Of a DNA stretch of 62,962 bases, positions 9,000 to 18,465 are shown one piece after another. Source of the stretch: Rheinheimera sp. (GTDB lineage Bacteria; Pseudomonadota; Gammaproteobacteria; Enterobacterales; Alteromonadaceae); NCBI GenBank assembly GCA_003482455.1, contig DMYW01000044.1, forward strand, positions 1 through 62,962. The letters run 5' to 3'. The notes beneath the pieces are model-generated. The model had not been told where the DNA came from, searched no databases, and saw only the letters and a list, made by a program, of their open reading frames with translations. The position numbers were made by a program, and so were the translations under genes. Numbering within the stretch: position 1 is the stretch's first letter; each line of letters begins with the position of its first letter.

Positions 9000-9761
9000 A
9001 TGAAAAACGACTTAAAAATAAAACCCGCAAAAATCTCTGATCAAATTGTCGAGCAGCTCGAACAAATGCTGCTTGAGGGTAGCTTTTTGCCTGGGCAAAA
9101 GTTACCGACCGAACGTGAATTAGCCGAGCAATTTGACGTGTCGCGGCCGTCGGTGCGCGAGGCGCTGCAAAAGCTGGAAGTCAAAGGCTTGGTCAGCCGT
9201 AAACAAGGCGGTGGCACTTTTGTCCGTGACAACTTAGTCGGCAGTTTAACCGACCCACTGTTTTCGCTGATTGGTCGGCACACCGAATCGCAATTCGACT
9301 TATTAGAGTTTCGTCACGCGCTAGAAGGTATCTGCGCTTATTACGCGGCGCTGCGTGGCACACACAATGATTTTGAACAAATTAAACACCGGTATGACGA
9401 GATCTGTCAGGCGCAAACCCATGGGGATTTAAGCGCCGAATCAGCGGCCGTCGGCCGGTTTTATTGCGCCGTAGCAGAAGCATCCCACAATGTGGTGCTG
9501 TTGCATTTGGTGCGCGGCTTAACGCCGCTGGTGGAGCAAAATATCCGACAAAACTTGGAGATTTTGCAGCAAACGGAAGGCATCGTGAGCCAACTGAACT
9601 CACACCGACAACGGTTAATGGAAGCGGTCATTCGCGGTGAGCCGGAACTAGCCCGGCAAGCCAGCAACAGCCACTTGGCCTTTATCGAAGAGGCATTGCT
9701 GGAAGCTGACCGGGAACGCTCACGACTGGAACGATCGTTGCGCCGTTCACAACAAAACTGA
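9000..9761 (+). CDS. pdhR: Pyruvate dehydrogenase complex repressor PdhR (GntR/FadR family)
   Basis: PdhR is a pyruvate-responsive repressor of the pyruvate dehydrogenase operon. The 253-aa length equals E. coli PdhR (254). The N-terminal winged helix (about 10-75) contains LPTERELAEQFDVSRPSVRE and the wing KQGGGTFV. The C-terminal FCD ligand domain (about 100-240) has the expected FRHALEG start and a late HLAFIEEAL helix. The start is the ATG at 9000, with only a weak GAG-type ribosome site. Two operators lie upstream (8760, 8906), and aceE follows 65 bases downstream. Confidence 0.95.
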   Translation: MKNDLKIKPAKISDQIVEQLEQMLLEGSFLPGQKLPTERELAEQFDVSRPSVREALQKLEVKGLVSRKQGGGTFVRDNLVGSLTDPLFSLIGRHTESQFDLLEFRHALEGICAYYAALRGTHNDFEQIKHRYDEICQAQTHGDLSAESAAVGRFYCAVAEASHNVVLLHLVRGLTPLVEQNIRQNLEILQQTEGIVSQLNSHRQRLMEAVIRGEPELARQASNSHLAFIEEALLEADRERSRLERSLRRSQQN

Positions 9762-9789
9762 ACAGGCACAGCAGAACAATAACAGCAGG

Positions 9790-9806
9790 GTCCTGCGCGG
9801 CAGGAC
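9790..9806 (+). promoter_or_regulatory. Hairpin between pdhR and aceE
   Basis: A perfect 7-bp stem (GTCCTGC against GCAGGAC) with a GCG loop is followed by GATTTT, 20 bases before the aceE ATG. The T-run is too short for a confident terminator. It may be partial attenuation or an RNA-processing/stability element separating low pdhR from high aceE expression. Confidence 0.4.
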
Positions 9807-9826
9807 GATTTTAAAGGAAACTTGAT

Positions 9827-12493
9827 ATGTCTGAAGTCAATAAAGTTGACGTCGACGTGCTCGAAACCCAAGAGTGGTTAGAAGCGCTGGAGTCCGTGGT
9901 ACGTACTGAAGGGGTGGAGCGTGCACAGTTCATCTTAGAACGCGTGTTAGAAGAAGCTCGCCTGGAAGGCGTGGATATGCCAACTGGCGTGACCACCAAC
10001 TATATCAACACCATCCCGCCGCAACAGGAACCACACTATCCAGGTGATGTGAACCTGGAGAAGAAAATTCGCTCGGTCATTCGTTGGAACGCCATTATGA
10101 TCGTGCTGCGCGCCTCGAAAAAAGAGCTGGAACTGGGCGGCCATATGGCGTCTTACCAGTCGTCAGCTGCGTTTTACGAGACCTGCTTTAACCACTTCTT
10201 CCGCGCGCCGAACGAAAAAGACGGCGGCGATTTAGTTTATTATCAAGGCCACATTTCTCCAGGTATCTACGCCCGTGCATTTGTTGAAGGCCGTTTGACG
10301 GCTGACCAACTGGACAACTTCCGCCAAGAAGTCGGTGGTGAAGGTTTGTCGTCATACCCGCATCCAAAACTGATGCCGGAGTTCTGGCAATTCCCAACAG
10401 TGTCGATGGGTTTAGGCCCAATTACTTCGATTTACCAAGCCCGTTTCCTGAAGTACTTACATGGCCGTGGCCTGAAAGACACCAGCGCACAGCGCGTCTA
10501 CGCCTTCTTAGGTGACGGTGAGATGGACGAGCCAGAAAGCCGTGGTTCTCTGTCGTTCGCCGCGCGCGAAAAACTGGATAACCTGTGTTTCTTAGTCAAC
10601 TGTAACCTGCAGCGCTTAGACGGCCCTGTAATGGGCAACGGCAAAATCATCCAAGAATTGGAAGGTTTATTCCGCGGCGCAGGCTGGAACGTGATCAAAG
10701 TGGTGTGGGGCAGTGGTTGGGACAAACTACTGGCCAAAGACACCACCGGCAAGTTGCTGCAACTGATGAACGAAACCGTTGACGGCGACTACCAAACTTA
10801 CAAAGCCAAAGATGGCGCTTACGTGCGTCAACATTTCTTCGGTCGTTACCCAGAAACAGCCGCCTTAGTGGCTGATATGACCGACGAAGAGATCTTCGCC
10901 TTAAAACGCGGCGGTCACGAGCCTTCAAAACTGTATGCAGCTTTTAAAGCGGCGCAAGAAACCAAAGGTCGTCCAACGGTGATTCTGGCCAAAACCATCA
11001 AAGGTTACGGCATGGGCGAAGCGGCTGAAGGCAAAAACATCGCGCACCAAGTCAAGAAAATGGACATGACGCATGTGCTGCAAATTCGTAAGCGCTTGGG
11101 CCTCGAAGACTATTTAACCGAAGAGCAAGTGGCTGAACTGCCATACCTGACGCTCAAAGAAGGCTCGCCGGAACTGGCGTATTTACATGCGCGTCGCGCT
11201 GCGTTGCACGGCTACACGCCAGTGCGTCTGCCAAACTTCACTGAGACCTTAACGCTGCCAGAATTAGGCGCGTTTGATGGCTTGATTGAAGAGCAAAAAC
11301 GTGAAATTTCAACGACGATGGCGTTTGTGCGCGCACTGAACATTCTGCTGAAAGACGGCAATATCGGCCAACGTATTGTGCCGATCATCGCTGACGAAGC
11401 CCGGACCTTTGGTATGGAAGGTTTGTTCCGTCAAATCGGTATTTACAACCCGCACGGTCAAACGTACACGCCAGAAGACCGCGCTATTGTGTCGTACTAC
11501 AAAGAAGAAACATCTGGCCAAGTGTTGCAAGAAGGCATCAACGAACTGGGCGCTATGGCGTCGTGGGTTGCTGCATCAACCTCGTACAGCACCAACAACC
11601 TGCCGATGATCCCGTTCTACATCTACTACTCGATGTTTGGTTTCCAACGTGTCGGCGATATGGCATGGCTGGCCGGTGACCAACAAGCGCGTGGTTTCTT
11701 GTTGGGCGCAACGTCAGGCCGCACCACGTTAAATGGTGAAGGTTTGCAACACGAAGACGGTCACAGCCATATTCTGGCGGGCACAGTGCCAAACTGTATT
11801 TCGTATGACCCAACCTATTCGTACGAACTGGCCGTGATCATCCAAGACGGTATCCGTCGCATGTACGGCCCAGCGCAAGAAAACGTCTACTACTACATCA
11901 CTGTGATGAACGAAAACTATCATCACCCAGCGATGCCAGAAGGCGCCGAAGAAGGCATCCGCCGTGGTATTTACAAACTGGAAACCTTAACCGGTAGCAA
12001 AGCCAAAGTGCAGCTGCTGGGTTCAGGCACCATTTTGAATGAAGTGCGTCGCGCGGCAGAAATTCTGTCCGAAGAATACGGTGTAGCATCGGATGTGTTC
12101 TCGGTGACGTCATTTAACGAGCTGGCTCGTGATGGTCAAGACTGTGAGCGCTATAACATGCTGCATCCAAACGATGCGGAAAAAGTGCCGTACATCGCTA
12201 AGGTTCTAGGCAATGAGCCGGTGATCGCTGCGACTGATTACATCAAAAACTATGCGGACCAAGTCCGTGCCTTTATCCCAGCTGTATCCTACAAAGTGCT
12301 GGGTACCGACGGTTTCGGCCGCTCGGATAGCCGTGAAAACCTGCGCCGTCACTTCGAAGTGAACGCCGGTTACGTGGTTCTCGCCGCACTGCGCGAGCTG
12401 GCCAAACAAGGCAGCATCGACAAACAACTGGTCGCCGACGCCATCGTGCGTTTCGGTATCGATACCAACAAGCCAAACCCGCTGTTTGCGTAA
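9827..12493 (+). CDS. aceE: Pyruvate dehydrogenase E1 component (homodimeric type)
   Basis: This is the thiamine-diphosphate-dependent E1 that decarboxylates pyruvate and acetylates the lipoyl groups of AceF. The 888-aa length matches E. coli AceE (887). Visible landmarks are the QGHISPGIYARAF active-site segment near 140, the ThDP motif GDGEMDEPES (near 228) ending in NCNLQRLDGP, and later HEDGHSH near 640. The start at 9827 has AAAGGAAA upstream. It is transcribed after pdhR and 11 bases before aceF. Codon use is strongly biased, as expected for a highly expressed gene. Confidence 0.98.
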   Translation: MSEVNKVDVDVLETQEWLEALESVVRTEGVERAQFILERVLEEARLEGVDMPTGVTTNYINTIPPQQEPHYPGDVNLEKKIRSVIRWNAIMIVLRASKKELELGGHMASYQSSAAFYETCFNHFFRAPNEKDGGDLVYYQGHISPGIYARAFVEGRLTADQLDNFRQEVGGEGLSSYPHPKLMPEFWQFPTVSMGLGPITSIYQARFLKYLHGRGLKDTSAQRVYAFLGDGEMDEPESRGSLSFAAREKLDNLCFLVNCNLQRLDGPVMGNGKIIQELEGLFRGAGWNVIKVVWGSGWDKLLAKDTTGKLLQLMNETVDGDYQTYKAKDGAYVRQHFFGRYPETAALVADMTDEEIFALKRGGHEPSKLYAAFKAAQETKGRPTVILAKTIKGYGMGEAAEGKNIAHQVKKMDMTHVLQIRKRLGLEDYLTEEQVAELPYLTLKEGSPELAYLHARRAALHGYTPVRLPNFTETLTLPELGAFDGLIEEQKREISTTMAFVRALNILLKDGNIGQRIVPIIADEARTFGMEGLFRQIGIYNPHGQTYTPEDRAIVSYYKEETSGQVLQEGINELGAMASWVAASTSYSTNNLPMIPFYIYYSMFGFQRVGDMAWLAGDQQARGFLLGATSGRTTLNGEGLQHEDGHSHILAGTVPNCISYDPTYSYELAVIIQDGIRRMYGPAQENVYYYITVMNENYHHPAMPEGAEEGIRRGIYKLETLTGSKAKVQLLGSGTILNEVRRAAEILSEEYGVASDVFSVTSFNELARDGQDCERYNMLHPNDAEKVPYIAKVLGNEPVIAATDYIKNYADQVRAFIPAVSYKVLGTDGFGRSDSRENLRRHFEVNAGYVVLAALRELAKQGSIDKQLVADAIVRFGIDTNKPNPLFA

Positions 12494-12504
12494 GAGGATA
12501 GGCC

Positions 12505-14142
12505 ATGACGATTGAAATTTTTGTGCCGGATATTGGCGCAGATGAAGTGGAAGTGACCGAGATCCTGGTCAAAGTCGGTGACAAGGTTGCCGCGGATCAG
12601 AGTTTATTGTCGGTCGAAGGCGACAAGGCTTCGATGGAAGTGCCTGCGGCGCAAGCCGGTGTCGTTAAAGAAATTAAAGTCAAAGCCGGCGATAAAGTTA
12701 AAACTGGTTCGCTGATCATGCTGTTCGACGTCGAAGGTGCTGCCGCAGCAGCACCAGTCGCCGCCGCGCCGGTAGCTGCTGCTCCTGTGGCTGCGCCTGT
12801 GGCAGCCGTAGCCAGCGAGCGCAAAGACGTAGCTGTGCCAGACATCGGCGGTGACGAAGTGGAAGTCACCGAAGTGTTGGTAAAAGTCGGTGACGTGGTC
12901 AGCGCCGACCAATCGCTGCTGTCGGTTGAAGGCGACAAAGCTTCGATGGAAGTGCCAGCACCATTTGCAGGTACCGTGGCTGAAGTGAAGGTCAAGGTCG
13001 GCGACAAAGTAAAAACGGGCTCCTTGGTGTTTGTATTCACCACGGGTAGCGCGGCATCTGCAGCGGCGCCAGCTCCTGTCGCAGCGCCAGTTGTTTCTGC
13101 GCCTGTTGCCGCACCAGCGGCTGCACCAGCGCCGGTTCAAGCTGCCGCTCCTGCAGCGCCAGCAGTGGCAGTTTCTGATGCGGAAGTCACGCAATCTGCA
13201 GCCTTTGCGCATGCTTCACCCGTGGTGCGTCGGTTAGCACGTGAATTTGGCGTGGATTTAAGCAAGGTGGCAGGCTCTGCCCGCAAAGGCCGGATCCAAC
13301 GCGAAGACGTCCAAAATTATGTCAAAAACATCATTGCCCAAGTCACCCAAGGCAAAGGCGCAGCGATTGCGGCCGGCGCTCCTGGCAACAACATGGGCTT
13401 TGACCTGTTGGCATGGCCAAAAGTTGATTTCAGCAAGTTTGGCGCTGTGGTGGAAAAACCACTGTCACGCATCCAGAAGATCTCTGGCGCGAACTTGCAT
13501 CGCAACTGGGTACGGATCCCACACGTCACGCAATTTGACGAAGCGGATATCACCGAGTTGGAAGAGTTCCGCAAAGATCAAAACAGCTTGGCTGAAAAGA
13601 AAAAGCTCGGCGTGAAATACACCCCGCTGGTGTTTATCATGAAAGCGGTGGCCAAAGCGTTGGAAGAATTCCCAACCTTTAACAGTTCGTTGTCGGACGA
13701 TGGCGCGAGCCTGATCCTCAAGCAATACGTACACTTAGGCATTGCGGTGGATACCCCGAACGGCTTAGTGGTGCCAGTGGTGCGTGATGTCAACAAAAAA
13801 GGCATCATTGAACTGTCACGTGAATTGCAAGAAATCTCTGTCAAAGCACGTGAAGGCAAGCTGACCGCTGCGGATATGCAAGGCGGCTGTTTTACTATCT
13901 CTAGCTTAGGTGGCATCGGTGGCACGGCGTTTACGCCAATCGTTAATGCGCCAGAAGTGGCTATTTTGGGTGTTTCGAAGTCCGAAATTAAACCAAAATG
14001 GGATGGCAAAGCCTTCCAACCACGGCTGATGGTGCCGTTGTCGGTGTCGTATGATCACCGCGTGATTGACGGTGCCTTGGCCGCGCGCTTTACTGCGACC
14101 TTAGCGTCGTATTTAAGCGATATTCGCCAAATCATTATGTAA
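12505..14142 (+). CDS. aceF: Dihydrolipoyllysine acetyltransferase (pyruvate dehydrogenase E2) with two lipoyl domains
   Basis: AceF is the core of the pyruvate dehydrogenase complex and transfers acetyl groups from lipoyl-Lys to CoA. In the 545-aa product I see two N-terminal lipoyl domains with lipoylated Lys41 and Lys145 in GDKAS, each followed by an Ala/Pro-rich swinging linker. A peripheral subunit-binding domain follows (about 240-275, VRRLAREFGVDLSKV), then the catalytic domain ending in SYDHRVIDGA with the active-site His/Asp. E. coli AceF has three lipoyl domains; two is common elsewhere. The two lipoyl domains are nearly identical in DNA around the Lys, indicating recent duplication or gene conversion. 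Confidence 0.97.
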   Translation: MTIEIFVPDIGADEVEVTEILVKVGDKVAADQSLLSVEGDKASMEVPAAQAGVVKEIKVKAGDKVKTGSLIMLFDVEGAAAAAPVAAAPVAAAPVAAPVAAVASERKDVAVPDIGGDEVEVTEVLVKVGDVVSADQSLLSVEGDKASMEVPAPFAGTVAEVKVKVGDKVKTGSLVFVFTTGSAASAAAPAPVAAPVVSAPVAAPAAAPAPVQAAAPAAPAVAVSDAEVTQSAAFAHASPVVRRLAREFGVDLSKVAGSARKGRIQREDVQNYVKNIIAQVTQGKGAAIAAGAPGNNMGFDLLAWPKVDFSKFGAVVEKPLSRIQKISGANLHRNWVRIPHVTQFDEADITELEEFRKDQNSLAEKKKLGVKYTPLVFIMKAVAKALEEFPTFNSSLSDDGASLILKQYVHLGIAVDTPNGLVVPVVRDVNKKGIIELSRELQEISVKAREGKLTAADMQGGCFTISSLGGIGGTAFTPIVNAPEVAILGVSKSEIKPKWDGKAFQPRLMVPLSVSYDHRVIDGALAARFTATLASYLSDIRQIIM

Positions 14143-14192
14143 TTCAAGGCTTGGCCCTTGTGGCCGGCAAACGGCGGATGGTAGCAATTCTG

Positions 14193-14218
14193 GTCCCGTG
14201 ACTGAAAAGTTACGGGAC
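14193..14218 (+). promoter_or_regulatory. GAAA-tetraloop hairpin between aceF and lpdA
   Basis: An 11-bp stem (14193-14203 against 14208-14218, one G-U pair) is closed by a GAAA loop, a very stable GNRA type. No T-run follows, so it is not a standard terminator. It could stabilise the 3' end of the aceEF mRNA or mark a processing site, and its right arm overlaps the candidate lpdA -35 box. Confidence 0.5.
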
Positions 14219-14242
14219 AAGTTTCAGACAGGGTGCTAAAAT
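14214..14242 (+). promoter_or_regulatory. Candidate internal promoter of lpdA
   Basis: GGGACA (14214-14219), 17-bp spacer, extended -10 TGCTAAAAT (14234-14242). In E. coli lpd likewise has its own promoter because LpdA is shared with the 2-oxoglutarate dehydrogenase and glycine cleavage systems. Confidence 0.5.
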
Positions 14243-14316
14243 CCGCGCAATTTTTTTACGCGAGGCCAAGCTCTCGCAACAAGCAAACGAACTGTCAGCA
14301 CAGTTAAGGTAAAACA

Positions 14317-15729
14317 ATGAGCAACGAAATCAAAACTCAGGTCGTCGTCCTGGGCGCTGGCCCTGGTGGTTACTCAGCTGCATTCCGTGCAGCCGATTTA
14401 GGTTTAGAAGTGACATTAGTCGAAGCACGTAGCACCTTAGGTGGCGTGTGCTTAAACGTGGGTTGTATCCCGTCGAAAGCTTTGTTACACGTTGCAAAAG
14501 TCATTGATGACGCAAAAGAAATGGCCTCTCATGGCGTAACTTTTGGCGCACCACAAATCGATTTAGACAAAATCCGTGCTTGGAAAGACAAAGTCGTTAG
14601 CCAACTGACTGGCGGTCTGTCAGGCATGGCGAAAATGCGTAAAGTAAAAGTGGTCAACGGCTACGGTAAATTCACCGGCCCGAACACGATGCAAGTCGGC
14701 GACACCACTATTACATTTGATAGCGCCATCATCGCTGCCGGTTCTGAGCCAGTTGCGCTGCCATTTATTCCAAAAGATGACCCACGAGTCATCGACTCAA
14801 CTGGCGCATTGGAATTAAAAGACATCCCAGGCGAAATGCTGGTATTGGGTGGCGGTATCATCGGTCTGGAAATGGGTACTGTGTACCGTGCGCTGGGCTC
14901 AAAAGTATCGGTCGTTGAATTCGCTGACCAACTGGTACCAGCGGCTGACGCGGATATCGTCAAAGCCTACACCAAGTACAACAAAGACAACTTCACGCTG
15001 ATGCTGTCAACCAAAGTAGTGGCAGTGGAAGCGAAAGCCGACGGCCTGTACGTGACGTTTGAAGGCAAAAACGCGCCAGCGTCGCCAGTGCGTTACGACA
15101 AAATCTTAGTCGCTGTTGGTCGTCGTCCAAACGGCAGCCTGCTGGATGCTGTTAAAGCGGGCGTCAACGTTGACGAGCGTGGTTTTATCAATGTCGATAA
15201 ACAACTGCGTACCAACGTCCCTCACATCTTCGCGATCGGTGACGTGATTGGTCAGCCAATGCTGGCACACAAAGCGGTACACGAAGGCCATGTGGCTGCT
15301 GAAGTGATCTCTGGTCAGAAACATTTCTTCGACCCACGTTGCATTCCTTCCGTGGCTTACACAGATCCAGAAATGGCTTGGGTAGGTATCACTGAAAAAG
15401 AAGCGAAAGAAAAAGGCGTTGCCATTGAAACAGCGGTATTCCCATGGGCTGCGTCAGGCCGTGCTATCGCTTCAGCGCGCACTGAAGGCTTCACGAAGCT
15501 GATTTTCGACAAAGAAACGCACCGCATCTTAGGTGGCGCTATTGTTGGTATCAACGCCGGCGAAATGCTGGGCGAGATCTGCTTAGCGGTTGAAATGGGC
15601 GCAGACGCAGAAGATATCGCGCTGACTATCCACGCGCACCCAACGCTGAACGAATCAATTGGTTTAGCAGCTGAGATTTTTGAAGGGTCAATCACCGACC
15701 TGCCAAACGCTAAAGCGAAAAAGAAATAA
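14317..15729 (+). CDS. lpdA: Dihydrolipoamide dehydrogenase (E3)
   Basis: This FAD enzyme reoxidises dihydrolipoyl groups with NAD+ for the pyruvate and 2-oxoglutarate dehydrogenase complexes. The 470-aa product shows the FAD-binding GAGPGGY near residue 13, the redox disulfide in GGVCLNVGCIPSK (near 42-47), the NAD-binding GGGIIGLEMG (near 180) and the catalytic HAHPTLNESIG (His/Glu near 444-449). The start at 14317 has TAAGG upstream. It is separated from aceF by 174 bases containing a hairpin and a candidate promoter, and is followed by a strong terminator. Confidence 0.98.
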   Translation: MSNEIKTQVVVLGAGPGGYSAAFRAADLGLEVTLVEARSTLGGVCLNVGCIPSKALLHVAKVIDDAKEMASHGVTFGAPQIDLDKIRAWKDKVVSQLTGGLSGMAKMRKVKVVNGYGKFTGPNTMQVGDTTITFDSAIIAAGSEPVALPFIPKDDPRVIDSTGALELKDIPGEMLVLGGGIIGLEMGTVYRALGSKVSVVEFADQLVPAADADIVKAYTKYNKDNFTLMLSTKVVAVEAKADGLYVTFEGKNAPASPVRYDKILVAVGRRPNGSLLDAVKAGVNVDERGFINVDKQLRTNVPHIFAIGDVIGQPMLAHKAVHEGHVAAEVISGQKHFFDPRCIPSVAYTDPEMAWVGITEKEAKEKGVAIETAVFPWAASGRAIASARTEGFTKLIFDKETHRILGGAIVGINAGEMLGEICLAVEMGADAEDIALTIHAHPTLNESIGLAAEIFEGSITDLPNAKAKKK

Positions 15730-15761
15730 GTCGGCTGGGGCCAAGCGCCTCGCTAACATCG

Positions 15762-15794
15762 AAAAAAAGAGCTGCTGATGCAGCTCTTTTTTTT
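15762..15794 (+). terminator. Intrinsic terminator of the pdh operon
   Basis: A 13-bp stem (15762-15774 against 15781-15793) with a 6-nt loop ends in an eight-T run. The A-run at the 5' side could make it bidirectional. Confidence 0.95.
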
Positions 15795-16159
15795 GGGCAA
15801 AGGCGCCGCTGAACGCGTGGCCGCAGATATCCCCTTCGATGGGTTATATCATGAACAATGGCAGTGCTTCTGGCCGAACTCTTCACACGAGCAAGTGTAA
15901 AACAGCTGCATGTTGTTCTATCAATACGACGATAGCCCTGCAGCATGCGGTCTTTAGGGCAGGTGGTCACAGAATTGCGGTAATCGTTAATAGAATGTAA
16001 TTACACCTTTAGGGAATTACCACTAACCCAGCAACCTACGCTGACCAGCGAGTTTTCGCTGTGGATTTCAGACGATTGCGGTACAATTCACTGAACTATA
16101 ACCAGTCGGGTTACAACAAGCCCGATGATCCTCGTCCACCGACCCAACAGGAGGCTCAG
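15795..16159. other. Upstream region of kbl
   Basis: This 365-base stretch holds no convincing gene. A GTG-led in-frame extension of kbl begins at 16061 but encodes no family sequence. A TACAAT box at 16082-16087 could be a -10, without a clear -35. Confidence 0.4.
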
Positions 16160-17356
16160 ATGCGGCAAGACGCATTTCTGCAGCATATTCAAGCGCAAAT
16201 TGACGACGTGAAAGCGGAAGGCCTATACAAAGGCGAACGTATCATTACCTCACAACAATTTTCTGATGTGACGGTCAACGGCGAGCAAGTGTTAAACTTC
16301 TGTGCCAACAACTACTTAGGTTTAGCCAATTCGAAAGAACTGATTGCAGCAGCGCAGGCTGGCCTTGATAGCCACGGCTTTGGCGTGGCGTCGGTGCGCT
16401 TTATCTGCGGCACGCAAGATATCCACAAGCAGTTGGAAGCCAACATCAGCGCCTTTTTAGGCACTGAAGACACTATTTTGTACTCCAGCTGTTTTGATGC
16501 CAACGGCGGTTTGTTCGAAACCATTTTAGGCGCCGAAGATGCGGTGATTTCCGATGCGCTGAACCACGCCTCGATCATCGACGGCGTGCGTTTGTGTAAA
16601 GCCAAACGTTACCGCTACGCCAACAACGACATGGCTGAACTGGAAGCCATGTTAAAACAAGCCGACGCGGATGGCGCACGCTTTAAACTGATTGCCACCG
16701 ACGGGGTGTTCTCGATGGATGGCGTCATTGCCGATTTAAAATCCATCTGTGATTTGGCCGATAAATACAACGCCTTAGTGATGGTCGATGACAGCCACGC
16801 TGTCGGTTTTGTTGGCAAAAAAGGCCGCGGTACTCACGAATACTGTGACGTGTTAGACCGTGTCGATATCATCACCGGCACCTTAGGTAAAGCCTTAGGC
16901 GGTGCATCTGGCGGTTACACCTCAGGTAAAAAAGAAATTATCGAATGGCTGCGTCAACGTTCACGGCCGTATTTGTTTTCGAACAGCTTAGCGCCATCGA
17001 TTGTTACCGCCTCGATCAAAGTGCTGGAGATGCTGGCGCAAGGCGATGATTTACGCGCCAAACTGTGGGACAACGCGGCGTATTTCCGCGAAAAAATGTC
17101 GGCTGCAGGTTTTACTTTAGCCGGTAAAGACCACGCCATTATCCCGGTGATGCTGGGCGATGCCAAAGTGGCATCGGAATTTGCCCGCCGCATGCTCGAA
17201 CAAGGCATTTACGTGGTCGGCTTCTCGTTCCCGGTCGTACCAAAAGGCCAAGCGCGCATTCGCACGCAAATTTCAGCAGCACACAGCAAAGAACAGTTGG
17301 ATAAAGCCATCAACGCCTTTATCCGCATCGGTAAAGACATGGGCGTGATTTCCTGA
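16160..17356 (+). CDS. kbl: Glycine C-acetyltransferase (2-amino-3-ketobutyrate CoA ligase)
   Basis: This PLP enzyme cleaves 2-amino-3-oxobutyrate with CoA to glycine and acetyl-CoA, the second step of threonine degradation via Tdh. The 398-aa length and the position of the PLP Lys244 (TLGKALGGASGG) coincide with the E. coli enzyme. The PLP-anchoring DDSHAVGF and the NYLGLAN start of the alpha-oxoamine synthase fold are present. The start is the ATG at 16160 behind a near-perfect CAGGAGG. tdh begins 8 bases after the stop, forming the classical kbl-tdh operon. Confidence 0.98.
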   Translation: MRQDAFLQHIQAQIDDVKAEGLYKGERIITSQQFSDVTVNGEQVLNFCANNYLGLANSKELIAAAQAGLDSHGFGVASVRFICGTQDIHKQLEANISAFLGTEDTILYSSCFDANGGLFETILGAEDAVISDALNHASIIDGVRLCKAKRYRYANNDMAELEAMLKQADADGARFKLIATDGVFSMDGVIADLKSICDLADKYNALVMVDDSHAVGFVGKKGRGTHEYCDVLDRVDIITGTLGKALGGASGGYTSGKKEIIEWLRQRSRPYLFSNSLAPSIVTASIKVLEMLAQGDDLRAKLWDNAAYFREKMSAAGFTLAGKDHAIIPVMLGDAKVASEFARRMLEQGIYVVGFSFPVVPKGQARIRTQISAAHSKEQLDKAINAFIRIGKDMGVIS

Positions 17357-17364
17357 GGTCGATG

Positions 17365-18390
17365 ATGAAAGCATTAGCAAAATTAAAAGCAGAACCAGGT
17401 ATTTGGCAAACTGAAGTGCCGATGCCAGAAGTCGGTCCGAACGATGTTCTGATCAAAATTAAAAAAACCGCCATTTGTGGCACCGACGTGCACATTTTTA
17501 AATGGGACGACTGGGCGCAAAAAACCATTCCACACGGCATGGTGGTGGGACACGAATATGTCGGCGTTGTGGTCGGTATGGGCTCGGAAGTGCGTGGTTT
17601 TAGCGTCGGTGACCGCGTATCGGGCGAGGGCCATTTGGTCTGCGGCCATTGCCGCAATTGCCGCGCTGGCCGCGTGCATTTGTGTCGTAACACCATTGGC
17701 GTTGGCGTCAACCGTCAAGGCTCGTTTGCCGAGTACTTGGTGATCCCAGCCTTTAATGCCTTCAAAATTCCAGACAATATTCCTGACAACATCGCAGCGA
17801 TTTTCGACCCGTTCGGTAACGCAGTGCACACCACCTTGTCGTTTGATTTAGTTGGTGAAGACGTCCTCATCACAGGCGCAGGCCCCATTGGTATCATGGC
17901 AGTAGCCGTGGCACGTCATGTGGGCGCGCGTCATATCGTTATTACCGATGTGAACCCGTACCGTTTAGAGCTGGCGCTGAAAATGGGCGCGACACGTGCT
18001 GTCGATGTCAGCAAACAAAACCTGCGCGACGTGATGAATGAGCTTGGCATGACCGAAGGTTTTGACGTGGGCCTTGAGATGTCAGGCGTGCCATCGGCGT
18101 TTCGTTCGATGCTCGATACCATAAACCATGGCGGCAAAATTGCCATGTTAGGTATTCCACCGTCCGATATGGCGGTCGATTGGAACCAAGTGATTTTTAA
18201 AGGCTTAGTGATCAAAGGTATCTACGGCCGTGAAATGTTCGAGACTTGGTACAAGATGGCAAGCCTGATCCAATCTGGTTTGGATTTAAGCCCAATCGTT
18301 ACTCACGAAATGCCAGTCGCAGACTTCCAGCAAGGCTTTGACATTATGTGCTCAGGGCAAAGCGGCAAAGTGGTGCTGAACTGGGAATAA
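17365..18390 (+). CDS. tdh: L-threonine 3-dehydrogenase
   Basis: Zinc- and NAD-dependent Tdh oxidises threonine to 2-amino-3-ketobutyrate, the substrate of Kbl. From this ATG the protein is 341 aa, as in E. coli; an ATG one codon earlier is possible but is only 3 bases from the GAGG site. Landmarks: catalytic zinc Cys38 in AICGTDVH, GHEYVG (His/Glu), the structural zinc cluster CGHCRNCRAGRVHLC (near 93-107) and the NAD-binding GAGPIGIMA near 170. Translation is probably coupled to kbl. Confidence 0.98.
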   Translation: MKALAKLKAEPGIWQTEVPMPEVGPNDVLIKIKKTAICGTDVHIFKWDDWAQKTIPHGMVVGHEYVGVVVGMGSEVRGFSVGDRVSGEGHLVCGHCRNCRAGRVHLCRNTIGVGVNRQGSFAEYLVIPAFNAFKIPDNIPDNIAAIFDPFGNAVHTTLSFDLVGEDVLITGAGPIGIMAVAVARHVGARHIVITDVNPYRLELALKMGATRAVDVSKQNLRDVMNELGMTEGFDVGLEMSGVPSAFRSMLDTINHGGKIAMLGIPPSDMAVDWNQVIFKGLVIKGIYGREMFETWYKMASLIQSGLDLSPIVTHEMPVADFQQGFDIMCSGQSGKVVLNWE

Positions 18391-18411
18391 GCCCCTGCCA
18401 GCGTATGCCAT

Positions 18412-18442
18412 AAAAAACGCCGGTTTACACCGGCGTTTTTTT
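18412..18442. terminator. Bidirectional terminator between tdh and the TPR-GGDEF gene
   Basis: A 12-bp stem (18412-18423 against 18430-18441) with a 6-nt loop has an A-run on one side and a T-run on the other, so it serves both converging genes. Confidence 0.93.
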
Positions 18443-18465
18443 ATCACAGCGTTCAGCTGTTGTGA

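Noticed and set aside
12597..13212. Long open frames on the minus strand of aceF
   Set aside because: They come from the repetitive Ala/Pro linker composition of the lipoyl region, with no ribosome site.
16061..16159. GTG-led extension of kbl
   Set aside because: The ATG at 16160 has a near-perfect Shine-Dalgarno and gives the same numbering as E. coli Kbl (Lys244).
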